NCBI GenBank assembly: GCA_902761975.1
Contig: CACWMG010000004.1
Coordinates: 26,696-72,362 of the forward strand
DNA from: Candidatus Avelusimicrobium pecoris
GTDB lineage: Bacteria; Elusimicrobiota; Elusimicrobia; Elusimicrobiales; Elusimicrobiaceae
Reading direction: 5' to 3'
Length of the DNA stretch: 45,667 nucleotides
Positions 9,278 to 16,447 of the stretch are shown piece by piece. The position numbers and the translations under genes are program-made. Under the pieces are notes generated by a model. That model searched no databases. It worked only from the letters and a program-made list of their open reading frames with translations, and was not told the origin of the DNA. The first letter of the stretch is position 1; each line of letters opens with the position of its first letter.

Positions 9278-10351
9278 ATGGCAAAACTAACCAAGAAAGA
9301 CTTTCTCAAAAACACAATCAAACACATTGATATGAAAAAATACAATGTGGTACCGATGGTGGAAGCATTTGAGAATATGGCGTATGCGTCGCGCGAAGTG
9401 GCGCGTGCCAGCAAAATCTACAACATGATGCTAAGTGACAAAAATTGCTCCGTCATTTTGTGTATTGCCGGTTCGTTAATTTCCGCCGGGATGAAAAAAA
9501 TTATTGTGGATATGATTCAAAACCACATGGTGGATGCCATTGTTTCCAACGGGGCAAACATTGTGGACCAAGACTTCTTTGAAGCTTTGGGGTTTAAACA
9601 CTATATCGGTACCCCCTACAACCAAGACGATAACCTCTTGCGCGATTTACACATTGACCGCATTTACGATACCTATATTGATGAAGACCAACTGAAAGTA
9701 TGCGACGAAACCATTTATAAAATCTGCAACGCGTTAGAGCCGCGCCCCTATTCTTCCCGCGAATTTATTTGGGAAATGGGTAAATGGTTAGAGAAAAAAG
9801 GCAAAGGCAAAGACAGCGTAGTTTATAACGCTTACAAATACGGCGTGCCGATATTTGTGCCCGCGTTTAGCGACTGCTCGGCCGGGTTTGGCTTTGTAAT
9901 GCACCAAGCCGAAAATCCTGCATCCCACATCTCTATTGACAGCGCCAAAGATTTCTTAGAACTGACGCAAATTAAAATGAAAGCCAAAGAAACTGGTCTT
10001 ATGATGTGGTCCGGCGGGGTGCCGAAAAACTTTGCGCAAGATACCGTAGTAGCCGCCGAGGCCTTAGGGGCCGAAATCCCCATGCACAAATATGCGGTGC
10101 AAATTACCGTGGCCGACGTGCGCGACGGGGCCCTGTCCGGCTCTACCTTAAAAGAAGCCTCTAGCTGGGGGAAAGTATCCACCGCCTTGGAACAAATGGT
10201 ATATGGTGAATGTACCACGCTTATTCCGCTCATCATTGGCTACGGATACCACAAAGGGGCTTGGAAAAAACGCAAAGCCACCAACTACGTTAAATTCTTA
10301 CAAGAATTAGACGCTAAAAACGCAAAAGCTAAGGCCAAAAAAACCAAATAA
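9278..10351 (+). CDS. deoxyhypusine synthase family protein (probable polyamine enzyme)
   Basis: 357 residues. SNGANIVDQDF and the GGVPKNF motif, whose K250 corresponds to the lysine that carries the aminobutyl group in deoxyhypusine synthase, place it clearly in that family. Bacteria have no eIF5A to modify. Some bacterial homologues act instead as homospermidine synthase, moving an aminobutyl group from spermidine to putrescine, and others are uncharacterised. Arginine decarboxylase and agmatinase genes 29 kb away in the same window make putrescine, which supports a polyamine role. That role is inference. A GAGGTG ribosome site precedes the ATG, and a CATATAAT box near 9227 is a likely -10. 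Confidence 0.85.
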   Translation: MAKLTKKDFLKNTIKHIDMKKYNVVPMVEAFENMAYASREVARASKIYNMMLSDKNCSVILCIAGSLISAGMKKIIVDMIQNHMVDAIVSNGANIVDQDFFEALGFKHYIGTPYNQDDNLLRDLHIDRIYDTYIDEDQLKVCDETIYKICNALEPRPYSSREFIWEMGKWLEKKGKGKDSVVYNAYKYGVPIFVPAFSDCSAGFGFVMHQAENPASHISIDSAKDFLELTQIKMKAKETGLMMWSGGVPKNFAQDTVVAAEALGAEIPMHKYAVQITVADVRDGALSGSTLKEASSWGKVSTALEQMVYGECTTLIPLIIGYGYHKGAWKKRKATNYVKFLQELDAKNAKAKAKKTK

Positions 10352-10359
10352 TGTAGTGC

Positions 10360-11208
10360 ATGCGTTTTAAAACCGCGCTTGTTAGTTTATTACTCTTCTG
10401 CCCGTGTGCATATTGCTACGGGCAGTTGCGTTTTGCAAGTGTCGGGGGCGAAAAAGGTTACTCCGCCATGCGGGCCAGTTACCGCGCGGACCTGGACAAC
10501 GGGTTTATTTTAATTCCGCAGTACGGCTACTACCGCATGAGTGACAAAGAAATTGATGAAGCCGGGTCCACTTCACGCTATTCCTTGGAAGGACTCTATG
10601 AAGTGAGTGACTCTTGGCAAGTATTAGCACAATTGATGTGGCAACCCCAAACCTTGGGATATGAAGGAATGGGTTATTGGGGCGGAGTTGCCTGGCAACC
10701 GTTTTATTATTTCAGCGGGATTAAAGAACCGTGGCTCCGGGTAAAACTAGGGCAGGAACGCACCCGCAGTTATGTGGACGCAACAGGAAAGGATTTGCCC
10801 AGTGGGTTTAGACAGGTGGCCACTTCCGGCTTTGCCGAGGCAGAAATGGACGTACTGCATTTTCATTTGCAAGCGGCGTGGCAGAAAGTGATAAAATATA
10901 GTAGCCGCGTGCCGCACAACGTTACGTTTAGTTGGGCGGAAGTGCCGTATATGACGGCTGTTTTGCAAGGATACATTAAAGACGCCTATGCCCTGCGGGT
11001 AAGTTACCCCACACGGATGGTTACCCCTTATGTGTCCTTGGCACGCTATCATTACGATCAACGCCGCCAAGTGGCCGGAGCCGTTAGTGCCGGGCTTCAC
11101 GTAAATGTATGGGGTGCAGACGTAACGGGCGGTATAGAGGTTTTTGAACCGCGGCGCGACAAAAACCGTAAAACATATTTTTCGCTTTCTTTAGAAGTGC
11201 CTATGTAA
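10360..11208 (+). CDS. exported protein, probable outer-membrane beta-barrel
   Basis: 282 residues, family not recognised. A signal peptide (about residues 1-21, ending CYG/Q) is followed by a chain of short amphipathic segments rich in Tyr, Trp and Gly with alternating polarity. The C terminus is FSLSLEVPM. This pattern suggests a beta-barrel of about twelve strands. The final residue is Met after Pro rather than the usual aromatic, so the barrel call is tentative. It lies eight bases after the DHS-like gene and has no clear Shine-Dalgarno of its own, so it may be translated by coupling. Confidence 0.6.
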   Translation: MRFKTALVSLLLFCPCAYCYGQLRFASVGGEKGYSAMRASYRADLDNGFILIPQYGYYRMSDKEIDEAGSTSRYSLEGLYEVSDSWQVLAQLMWQPQTLGYEGMGYWGGVAWQPFYYFSGIKEPWLRVKLGQERTRSYVDATGKDLPSGFRQVATSGFAEAEMDVLHFHLQAAWQKVIKYSSRVPHNVTFSWAEVPYMTAVLQGYIKDAYALRVSYPTRMVTPYVSLARYHYDQRRQVAGAVSAGLHVNVWGADVTGGIEVFEPRRDKNRKTYFSLSLEVPM

Positions 11209-11251
11209 AAAGTAAAACACGCCCAAGCGTGAAAAAGTGTAGAGGTTAATT

Positions 11252-12991
11252 ATGGAAAATACAAAACAATATGTCAGCTTAGCTAATAAATACCGTCCCC
11301 AAACCTTTGAAGATATGGTGGGGCAGGAAAGTATTTCCAAAACCCTGCAAAATGCACTTAAGCTGGGGCGCATTGGACATGCGTATTTATTTTACGGGCC
11401 GCGCGGGTGCGGTAAAACCACCACAGCGCGTATTTTGGCCAAAGCACTTAACTGTACCGGGCACGGAGAAAATGGCCCTACCGATAAGCCTTGCGGCAAA
11501 TGTCCCCAATGTTTAGAAATTGCCCAAAGCGCCGATTTAGACGTATTGGAACTAGACGCCGCCAGTAACACACAAGTAGAAAAAGTACGGGAAGCTATCA
11601 TTGATACGGTGGCATTAGCCGCCAGCCGGGACCGCTTTAAAGTGTTTATCTTGGACGAAGTGCACATGCTCTCAGCCAGCTCTTTTAATGCGCTACTTAA
11701 AACCATTGAGGAGCCGCCGGCCCATGTTGTTTTTATCTTAGCTACCACGGAAAAACACAAAGTACCTGCCACCATTGTCAGCCGCTGCCAAACGTTTCGC
11801 TTCCGCCCGCTAACAGCGGACGAAATCAGCACACATTTAGTAGAACTGGCCGAAGCGGAAGGGATTGATTTATCTGTAGGGGCGGCCAAAATTATTGCCA
11901 AAAATGCCAGCGGTGCCATGCGCGACGGACTTACCCTCTTGGACCGCGCTATTGCCTATTGCGGCGATCATGTAGATGAAAAAGCAGTGGCGGAAATGTT
12001 AGGGCTTACTTCTAATGAACTCCTCAAAGACGCTGTAGATGCGTTATGCCACAAAGATAATGCCAAAATGCACCAAGTATTTGTGACGTTACAAGCCGAA
12101 GGGTTTGATGCTAACACATTTCTAAAAGATTTAAAAAACACGCTGGGGGATTTATTTTATTTGACGCTGGGCCAAGGCAGTGAGCCTTTTGAAGGGGCGT
12201 CCGCCATTATAGCGGGTATTTCCAGCGGATTTTTAGCACGCTTAACGCGCAAACTCAACAAACTAATTGACGAAGTAAAATTTTCGGACAATGCTTTAGT
12301 CAGTGCTGAAGTCGGCTTGTTTACCGTGATGGACAGCGTCGTGGATATTGATAGTTTTATCCGCCGCCTGGAAGCGCTAGAAGGGGGAAATGTACTGCCG
12401 CCTACCACGCCCACACCGGCTGTACCACCGGCTAAAAAAACGGCTTCACGCACCACAGCGCCCAAAGCAACTCCTACAAACATAGTAGCCAAGACACCCG
12501 TTCAACAAGCGGAACCAACGGTGGAAAAAACAGTTTCCACCGAGCCCGTACCGGTATTAGACAAAAAAATTTCCAACCGCCAGGTATGGGACAAAATGAT
12601 GACGAAATTTTCGTCTAGCCCGTTTGTGTATGACGTAATGATTAACTGCGCGGTGGAATTTACTACGCAAGACACCTGGACGCTGACTTTTGCCTCCGGC
12701 AAAGAGTTTTACCAAATCCCGGCACAACATAAACTGGCGGAATTGTCCGCGGCGGCCAGTGAAATTTCCGGCCGAAAAATTACAATTCAACTAACCGAAG
12801 ATAAAACCGCAACCCTACCCACGGCCCCGGCGGCCAAAGTAGCGGCCCCAACAACGGCCAATAACAATACTATTACTGACGAAGAACCTTTTGCCAAGGG
12901 ACCGTTTGAAACACAAACGACAGACGCAGAAAATGCGCCCGAAGAAATCAAAGATATTTTAGAAATGTTCCCCGGAGAGTTAATTGCTTAA
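11252..12991 (+). CDS. dnaX: DNA polymerase III subunit gamma/tau
   Basis: 579 residues. YRPQTFEDMVGQ, Walker A GPRGCGKTT, four zinc cysteines (CTGHGENG...CGKCPQC), the Walker B-region DEVHMLS and the sensor SRCQTF are all in order in the AAA+ clamp-loader domain (1-370). A Pro/Thr/Ala-rich linker (about 385-430) leads to a tau-like C-terminal domain (about 440-520). The linker contains a run of seven A (12434-12440, codons 395-396). Slippage there in either direction would hit a stop within about 16-60 codons, giving a gamma-like short form; this is untested. A GAGG ribosome site lies nine bases upstream. The end overlaps recR. Confidence 0.96.
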   Translation: MENTKQYVSLANKYRPQTFEDMVGQESISKTLQNALKLGRIGHAYLFYGPRGCGKTTTARILAKALNCTGHGENGPTDKPCGKCPQCLEIAQSADLDVLELDAASNTQVEKVREAIIDTVALAASRDRFKVFILDEVHMLSASSFNALLKTIEEPPAHVVFILATTEKHKVPATIVSRCQTFRFRPLTADEISTHLVELAEAEGIDLSVGAAKIIAKNASGAMRDGLTLLDRAIAYCGDHVDEKAVAEMLGLTSNELLKDAVDALCHKDNAKMHQVFVTLQAEGFDANTFLKDLKNTLGDLFYLTLGQGSEPFEGASAIIAGISSGFLARLTRKLNKLIDEVKFSDNALVSAEVGLFTVMDSVVDIDSFIRRLEALEGGNVLPPTTPTPAVPPAKKTASRTTAPKATPTNIVAKTPVQQAEPTVEKTVSTEPVPVLDKKISNRQVWDKMMTKFSSSPFVYDVMINCAVEFTTQDTWTLTFASGKEFYQIPAQHKLAELSAAASEISGRKITIQLTEDKTATLPTAPAAKVAAPTTANNNTITDEEPFAKGPFETQTTDAENAPEEIKDILEMFPGELIA

Positions 12992-13586
12992 TATCCGCCC
13001 CTTAGACCGCCTTGTGCGCGCACTCAAACGGTTGCCCGGCGTAGGACCGCGGCAAGCCGAGCGCTTTGCTACGTATTTTTTGCGTGCCAGCCAGGGCGAG
13101 GTGGAAGAGTTTATGTCCGCGTTAAGCGAGATGAAATCGGCGGTCGTATTATGCCCGCAATGTTTTGCTTATAGCGAAGGGGGCCTGTGTGAAATTTGCC
13201 GTGATTCTTCGCGTGAGGTCAGCCAAATTTGTGTAGTGGAAGACCCGCAAGACATTGAGGCAATTGAAAAAACCGGTGCTTATAAAGGGTTATACCACGT
13301 ACTGCATGGGGCTATTTCCCCGATGGAAGGGCGCGGAGCCGAACACGTAAAAGTGCGCGAATTATTGGCCCGCGTACAAAAAGCCTCCCCCCAAATTAAA
13401 GAAATTATTTTAGCTACCGACCCGGATAGCGAGGGCGAAACCACCGCGCTTTACTTGGCCGATTTACTGCGCAACCAAGTGGAGCAAATTACACGCATTG
13501 GCTATGGGGTACCGCTAGGTGGGGATATTGATTATATGGATGAGATGACGCTGGGGTATTCGCTCAAGGGAAGGACGAAAATATAA
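12984..13586 (+). CDS. recR: recombination protein RecR
   Basis: 200 residues. The helix-hairpin-helix LPGVGPRQAERFA (18-30), the C4 zinc finger CPQC...CEIC (about 57-72) and a Toprim domain with VVEDPQDIEAIE and ATDPDSEGE are all intact. RecR works with RecO and RecF to load RecA at gaps. The start is a TTG at 12984, supported by GGAGAG just upstream inside dnaX. It overlaps dnaX by eight bases. The ybaB gene that often lies between dnaX and recR is absent here. Confidence 0.96.
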   Translation: MLNIRPLDRLVRALKRLPGVGPRQAERFATYFLRASQGEVEEFMSALSEMKSAVVLCPQCFAYSEGGLCEICRDSSREVSQICVVEDPQDIEAIEKTGAYKGLYHVLHGAISPMEGRGAEHVKVRELLARVQKASPQIKEIILATDPDSEGETTALYLADLLRNQVEQITRIGYGVPLGGDIDYMDEMTLGYSLKGRTKI

Positions 13587-13695
13587 AACGACCCCGGTGA
13601 TGTGGCGCTATACGTGGACCAACAATTTGCTAAATTTGAGTACTGACTATTTACTCCGGTAAATATTTTAAAAATCGCTGTTTTGCTCCTTGCTT

Positions 13696-15555
13696 ATGCA
13701 TCCCGATATTTATAAACGCCCCCTACTGCTACTACTTCTCTTGCTCATAGCGGGGATTTCTTTTTTCTACAAACCTACACCGGCTCCAAACGATATTCAC
13801 TCTTTTTTACCCCAAAAACACGTAACCATTACCGGGCAGGTAGAGCGCTTTTATACGCAAAAACCCACCTCTAATAATGTGATTGTAAAAGTTCGTTCGG
13901 TGGATGGGCAACCCGCAGGCGGCCTGGTATATGCACGGCTTAAAAATAGGGAGCCTTTGTGGAAAGACACGCTGGAAATTTCCGGCCGCTTGCAAGAGCC
14001 CTACGGCACAGACCTTTTAGGCAATTTTAACTGGCGCAAATATCTAGCGCACAAACACGTATTTACCGAAATCAAGAGCGACAACGCGCGCGTGGTAAAA
14101 CCGGCCGCGTGGGGGTGGCGCGCCTTACGTTTTGTGCGCGGGGATATTCTGCGCGTATTTAACCAAAGTTTCCCGGCACCCTTGGCGCAAATTGCGGGCG
14201 GGGTACTCCTAGGGGAACGGGGCGATTTAACGCCGCAACTGCTAAGCGCGTTTCAAGACAGCGGGGCTATTCACCTACTGGTAGCGTCCGGCGGGAACGT
14301 GGGGTTTGTAACGCTCATGAGCTTGGCGTTTTGCGGACTATTTGGGGTGGGGCGCAAAAAAGCATTATGGGCGGCATTGTTGGTGGCGGGGATTTACACC
14401 CTGATTGCCGGGGCGGACGCACCACTACTGCGTGCTTATTTTATGACGGTGTGCGGATGTGCCGGGTATTATTTGGGGCGCAATAGCGGAGTGTGGCAGG
14501 GGTTGGTCCTTTCGTGCGTGGTTATTTTGCTTGCCAGTCCGGCGTCTTTGTTTGAAACGGGATTTCAAATGTCTTTCTTAGCTACGGCGGGGCTTATTAT
14601 GGGGCTAGCCAATTATCCCGTGCCCGCCAAATGGTCTAAAATAGGGCGGTTTTTTGCCCAAATTTTTGTGGCTACCTTGGCGGTGCAACTTATATTACTG
14701 CCTGTATTCACCAACGTATTTTATAAGGTGTCTTTGACGGGGCTTATTGCCAATATGGTGCTGGTGCCGCTAGCGTCTGTGCTGTTGGCACTTAGTTTTG
14801 CCTACTACGTGCTTAGTGTGCTACGCGTGGGGATTTTGCTGTATTACCCAACGGTTTTTTGTTTGGAAATTTTTCAAAACCTGGTAGAATTTTTTGCCGG
14901 GTTTAAACTCTCGGCCGTGGCGGTAAGCGCGTGGGGCGTGGGCAGTATAGTAGCGTATTATGCGGCGTTATTTTGGGTATTTCACGCGCCGCGTAAAAAA
15001 TTTGCACGCAACATGATAGGGCCTGTGCTTGTTATCATGGCGGTAGCGTTGGGGGCACAACTATTCTACAACCACCACACCCGCGTGTATATCTTAGATG
15101 AATGGTATAAAAATGCGGTGCTCGTAAAAACCGCCCAAGGACAAGTGTTTGTGGTGGGGCCGCAACTGGCACCCGAAAAAATTTCCAATGCGCTACGCAA
15201 ATTGGGGCGTTTGCAAGCAGACGCGGTGTTTTTGACGGAACCAACACCCAGTAAGTTTGATGATGCCGGCTTAGCCCCGCTAGTGGTGCGCCCATTTGAA
15301 AACAATTGGCCGGGAGAATCCCACTGGACATTTGGCAAAACATCCGTTAAACTAATAGGGGGCCTGCACGAAACAAAAAACGGGCGGATTTGGCAAAACG
15401 TGGGATATAGCGGCACAGACAAGGACGACGTTTCCTACTGTTTTGCGCTTACACATCAGCCGGAGTTTTGTGTGGGGGCGCAAGGCAAATTTGTGCGCCT
15501 TGCCAACCGGACGGTGGACCCGGTAGTCAATCAAACGGTGGAAGTGAGCTTATGA
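13696..15555 (+). CDS. comEC: ComEC/Rec2 family DNA uptake channel
   Basis: 619 residues. After two N-terminal hydrophobic stretches comes a DUF4131/OB-like segment (ITGQVERFY, LQEPYGTDLLGNFNWRKYL). Then follows the competence domain with the conserved GVLLGERGDL, HLLVASGGNVGF, RAYFMT and GFQMSFLATAGL motifs and about eight membrane helices. It forms the inner-membrane channel for single-stranded DNA in natural transformation. The C-terminal part (about 455-619) sits where ComEC proteins carry a beta-lactamase-like domain, but I see no HxHxDH metal motif, so that domain is degenerate. TTG at 13690 is an alternative start; neither start has a strong ribosome site. The stop overlaps the next gene. 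Confidence 0.9.
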   Translation: MHPDIYKRPLLLLLLLLIAGISFFYKPTPAPNDIHSFLPQKHVTITGQVERFYTQKPTSNNVIVKVRSVDGQPAGGLVYARLKNREPLWKDTLEISGRLQEPYGTDLLGNFNWRKYLAHKHVFTEIKSDNARVVKPAAWGWRALRFVRGDILRVFNQSFPAPLAQIAGGVLLGERGDLTPQLLSAFQDSGAIHLLVASGGNVGFVTLMSLAFCGLFGVGRKKALWAALLVAGIYTLIAGADAPLLRAYFMTVCGCAGYYLGRNSGVWQGLVLSCVVILLASPASLFETGFQMSFLATAGLIMGLANYPVPAKWSKIGRFFAQIFVATLAVQLILLPVFTNVFYKVSLTGLIANMVLVPLASVLLALSFAYYVLSVLRVGILLYYPTVFCLEIFQNLVEFFAGFKLSAVAVSAWGVGSIVAYYAALFWVFHAPRKKFARNMIGPVLVIMAVALGAQLFYNHHTRVYILDEWYKNAVLVKTAQGQVFVVGPQLAPEKISNALRKLGRLQADAVFLTEPTPSKFDDAGLAPLVVRPFENNWPGESHWTFGKTSVKLIGGLHETKNGRIWQNVGYSGTDKDDVSYCFALTHQPEFCVGAQGKFVRLANRTVDPVVNQTVEVSL

Positions 15556-16040
15556 AAAAAGACGAAATGCTACAACATATTGAGTTTTTACAAGAGGCCA
15601 TAAAAGAGGCCCGCAAAGGCATGAAAGCCGGGGCGGGTGGCCCGTTTGGGGCGGTGATTGTAAAAAACGGTAAAATTATTGCGCGCGGGCACAACTGCGT
15701 AACATCCACCAATGACCCCACGGCCCACGCCGAGGTAACCGCTATCCGCAATGCGTGCAAAAAACTAAAAAGTTTTGAACTTAAAAACTGTGTAATTTAT
15801 TCCTCGTGCGAGCCGTGCCCTATGTGTTTGGGCGCCATTTATTGGGCGCGCCCCAAGGCTCTTTATTTTGCGGCGGACCGCGTGCGTGCGGCGGCCTCCA
15901 ATTTTGACGACGCCGTGATTTATAAAGAGGTCCCGCTCCCACCCGGCAAACGCAGTTTGAAAACCGTGTGTATTAAAATACCGGGGCATAACTTGCCCTT
16001 TGATGAGTGGGACGCCAAAGCGGACAAGACGGAGTATTAA
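15552..16040 (+). CDS. guaD: guanine deaminase (cytidine-deaminase fold)
   Basis: 162 residues, close to the small Bacillus-type guanine deaminase. GGPFGAVIVKNGKII, the zinc motif TAHAEVTAIR and SCEPCPMCLGAIYWARPK are nearly identical to that family, and the C-terminal DEWDAKADKTEY matches its swapped tail. It converts guanine to xanthine for purine salvage or nitrogen supply. The longer frame from 15468 lies within comEC. The ATG at 15552 overlaps the comEC stop (ATGA) and is preceded by a weak GAAG ribosome site. A strong terminator follows. Confidence 0.93.
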   Translation: MKKDEMLQHIEFLQEAIKEARKGMKAGAGGPFGAVIVKNGKIIARGHNCVTSTNDPTAHAEVTAIRNACKKLKSFELKNCVIYSSCEPCPMCLGAIYWARPKALYFAADRVRAAASNFDDAVIYKEVPLPPGKRSLKTVCIKIPGHNLPFDEWDAKADKTEY

Positions 16041-16082
16041 AAACTTCTAATTAATAAAGCATTTTACACCAGTATGTTACCC

Positions 16083-16117
16083 AAAGGACCTATATTTTTA
16101 TATAGGTCCTTTTTTTC
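16083..16117 (+). terminator. intrinsic terminator after guaD
   Basis: AGGACCTATA (16085-16094) pairs with TATAGGTCCT (16101-16110), ten pairs around a short U-rich loop, followed by six T. Two further A-T pairs extend the stem. Confidence 0.93.
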
Positions 16118-16146
16118 TTGCGCGCACGCGTTAAATTTTCTAATAT
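16118..16146 (+). promoter_or_regulatory. probable sigma70-type promoter
   Basis: TTGCGC (16118-16123), a 17-bp spacer, then TAATAT (16141-16146). It sits directly after the guaD terminator and would start an RNA near 16153 that runs into the structured leader. Confidence 0.55.
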
Positions 16147-16152
16147 ATATGT

Positions 16153-16402
16153 GGAGAAGGTTAAATTGTTATGTACCAGTGCAACACCACCCAATTTGCG
16201 TGTTTGTACATCGCCCGGCGAAAGCATCCTCAAACGCCGCGGGTCAGTTCCCTTTTTTCCATTTTCCTTTCCTCCTTTTTACATCCTTTTAGAAACAAGC
16301 AAATTACCACTTATTCCATATACCTGCAGTGCACTTACCCATTTGATGTGTTATATAGGGCCAAAAGATACTTTCAACTAGGACTTTTGGCCCTGTTTTT
16401 TT
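16153..16402 (+). ncRNA. candidate structured leader or small RNA
   Basis: About 250 nt bounded by a promoter-like site and an intrinsic terminator. Hairpins visible: ATGTAC (16171-16176) with GTACAT (16206-16211), enclosing AACAC/GTGTT; CGGCG with CGCCG (about 16216-16235), extended by CCCG/CGGG; then a long pyrimidine tract containing CCTCCT (16271-16276), complementary to the strong ribosome site of the next gene (16429-16437). Reading frames crossing it look random in composition. It is either an attenuator leader for the 1178-residue protein or an independent small RNA. I do not recognise an Rfam class. Confidence 0.45.
16357..16402 (+). terminator. intrinsic terminator upstream of large membrane protein
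   Basis: AGGGCCAAAAG (16357-16367) pairs with CTTTTGGCCCT (16384-16394), eleven pairs with a 16-nt loop, followed by G and seven T. It lies between the upstream promoter and the ribosome site at 16429, the place expected for an attenuator. Confidence 0.88.
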
Positions 16403-16447
16403 GCCGTTTTACTTGCAATACTATATATAGGAGGGGGCAAACCATTT

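Noticed and set aside
16153..16402. 6S RNA, SRP RNA, tmRNA or RNase P RNA
   Set aside because: None of the conserved strings of these RNAs (for example the SRP GGAAGCAGC loop or the tmRNA 5' end) is found.
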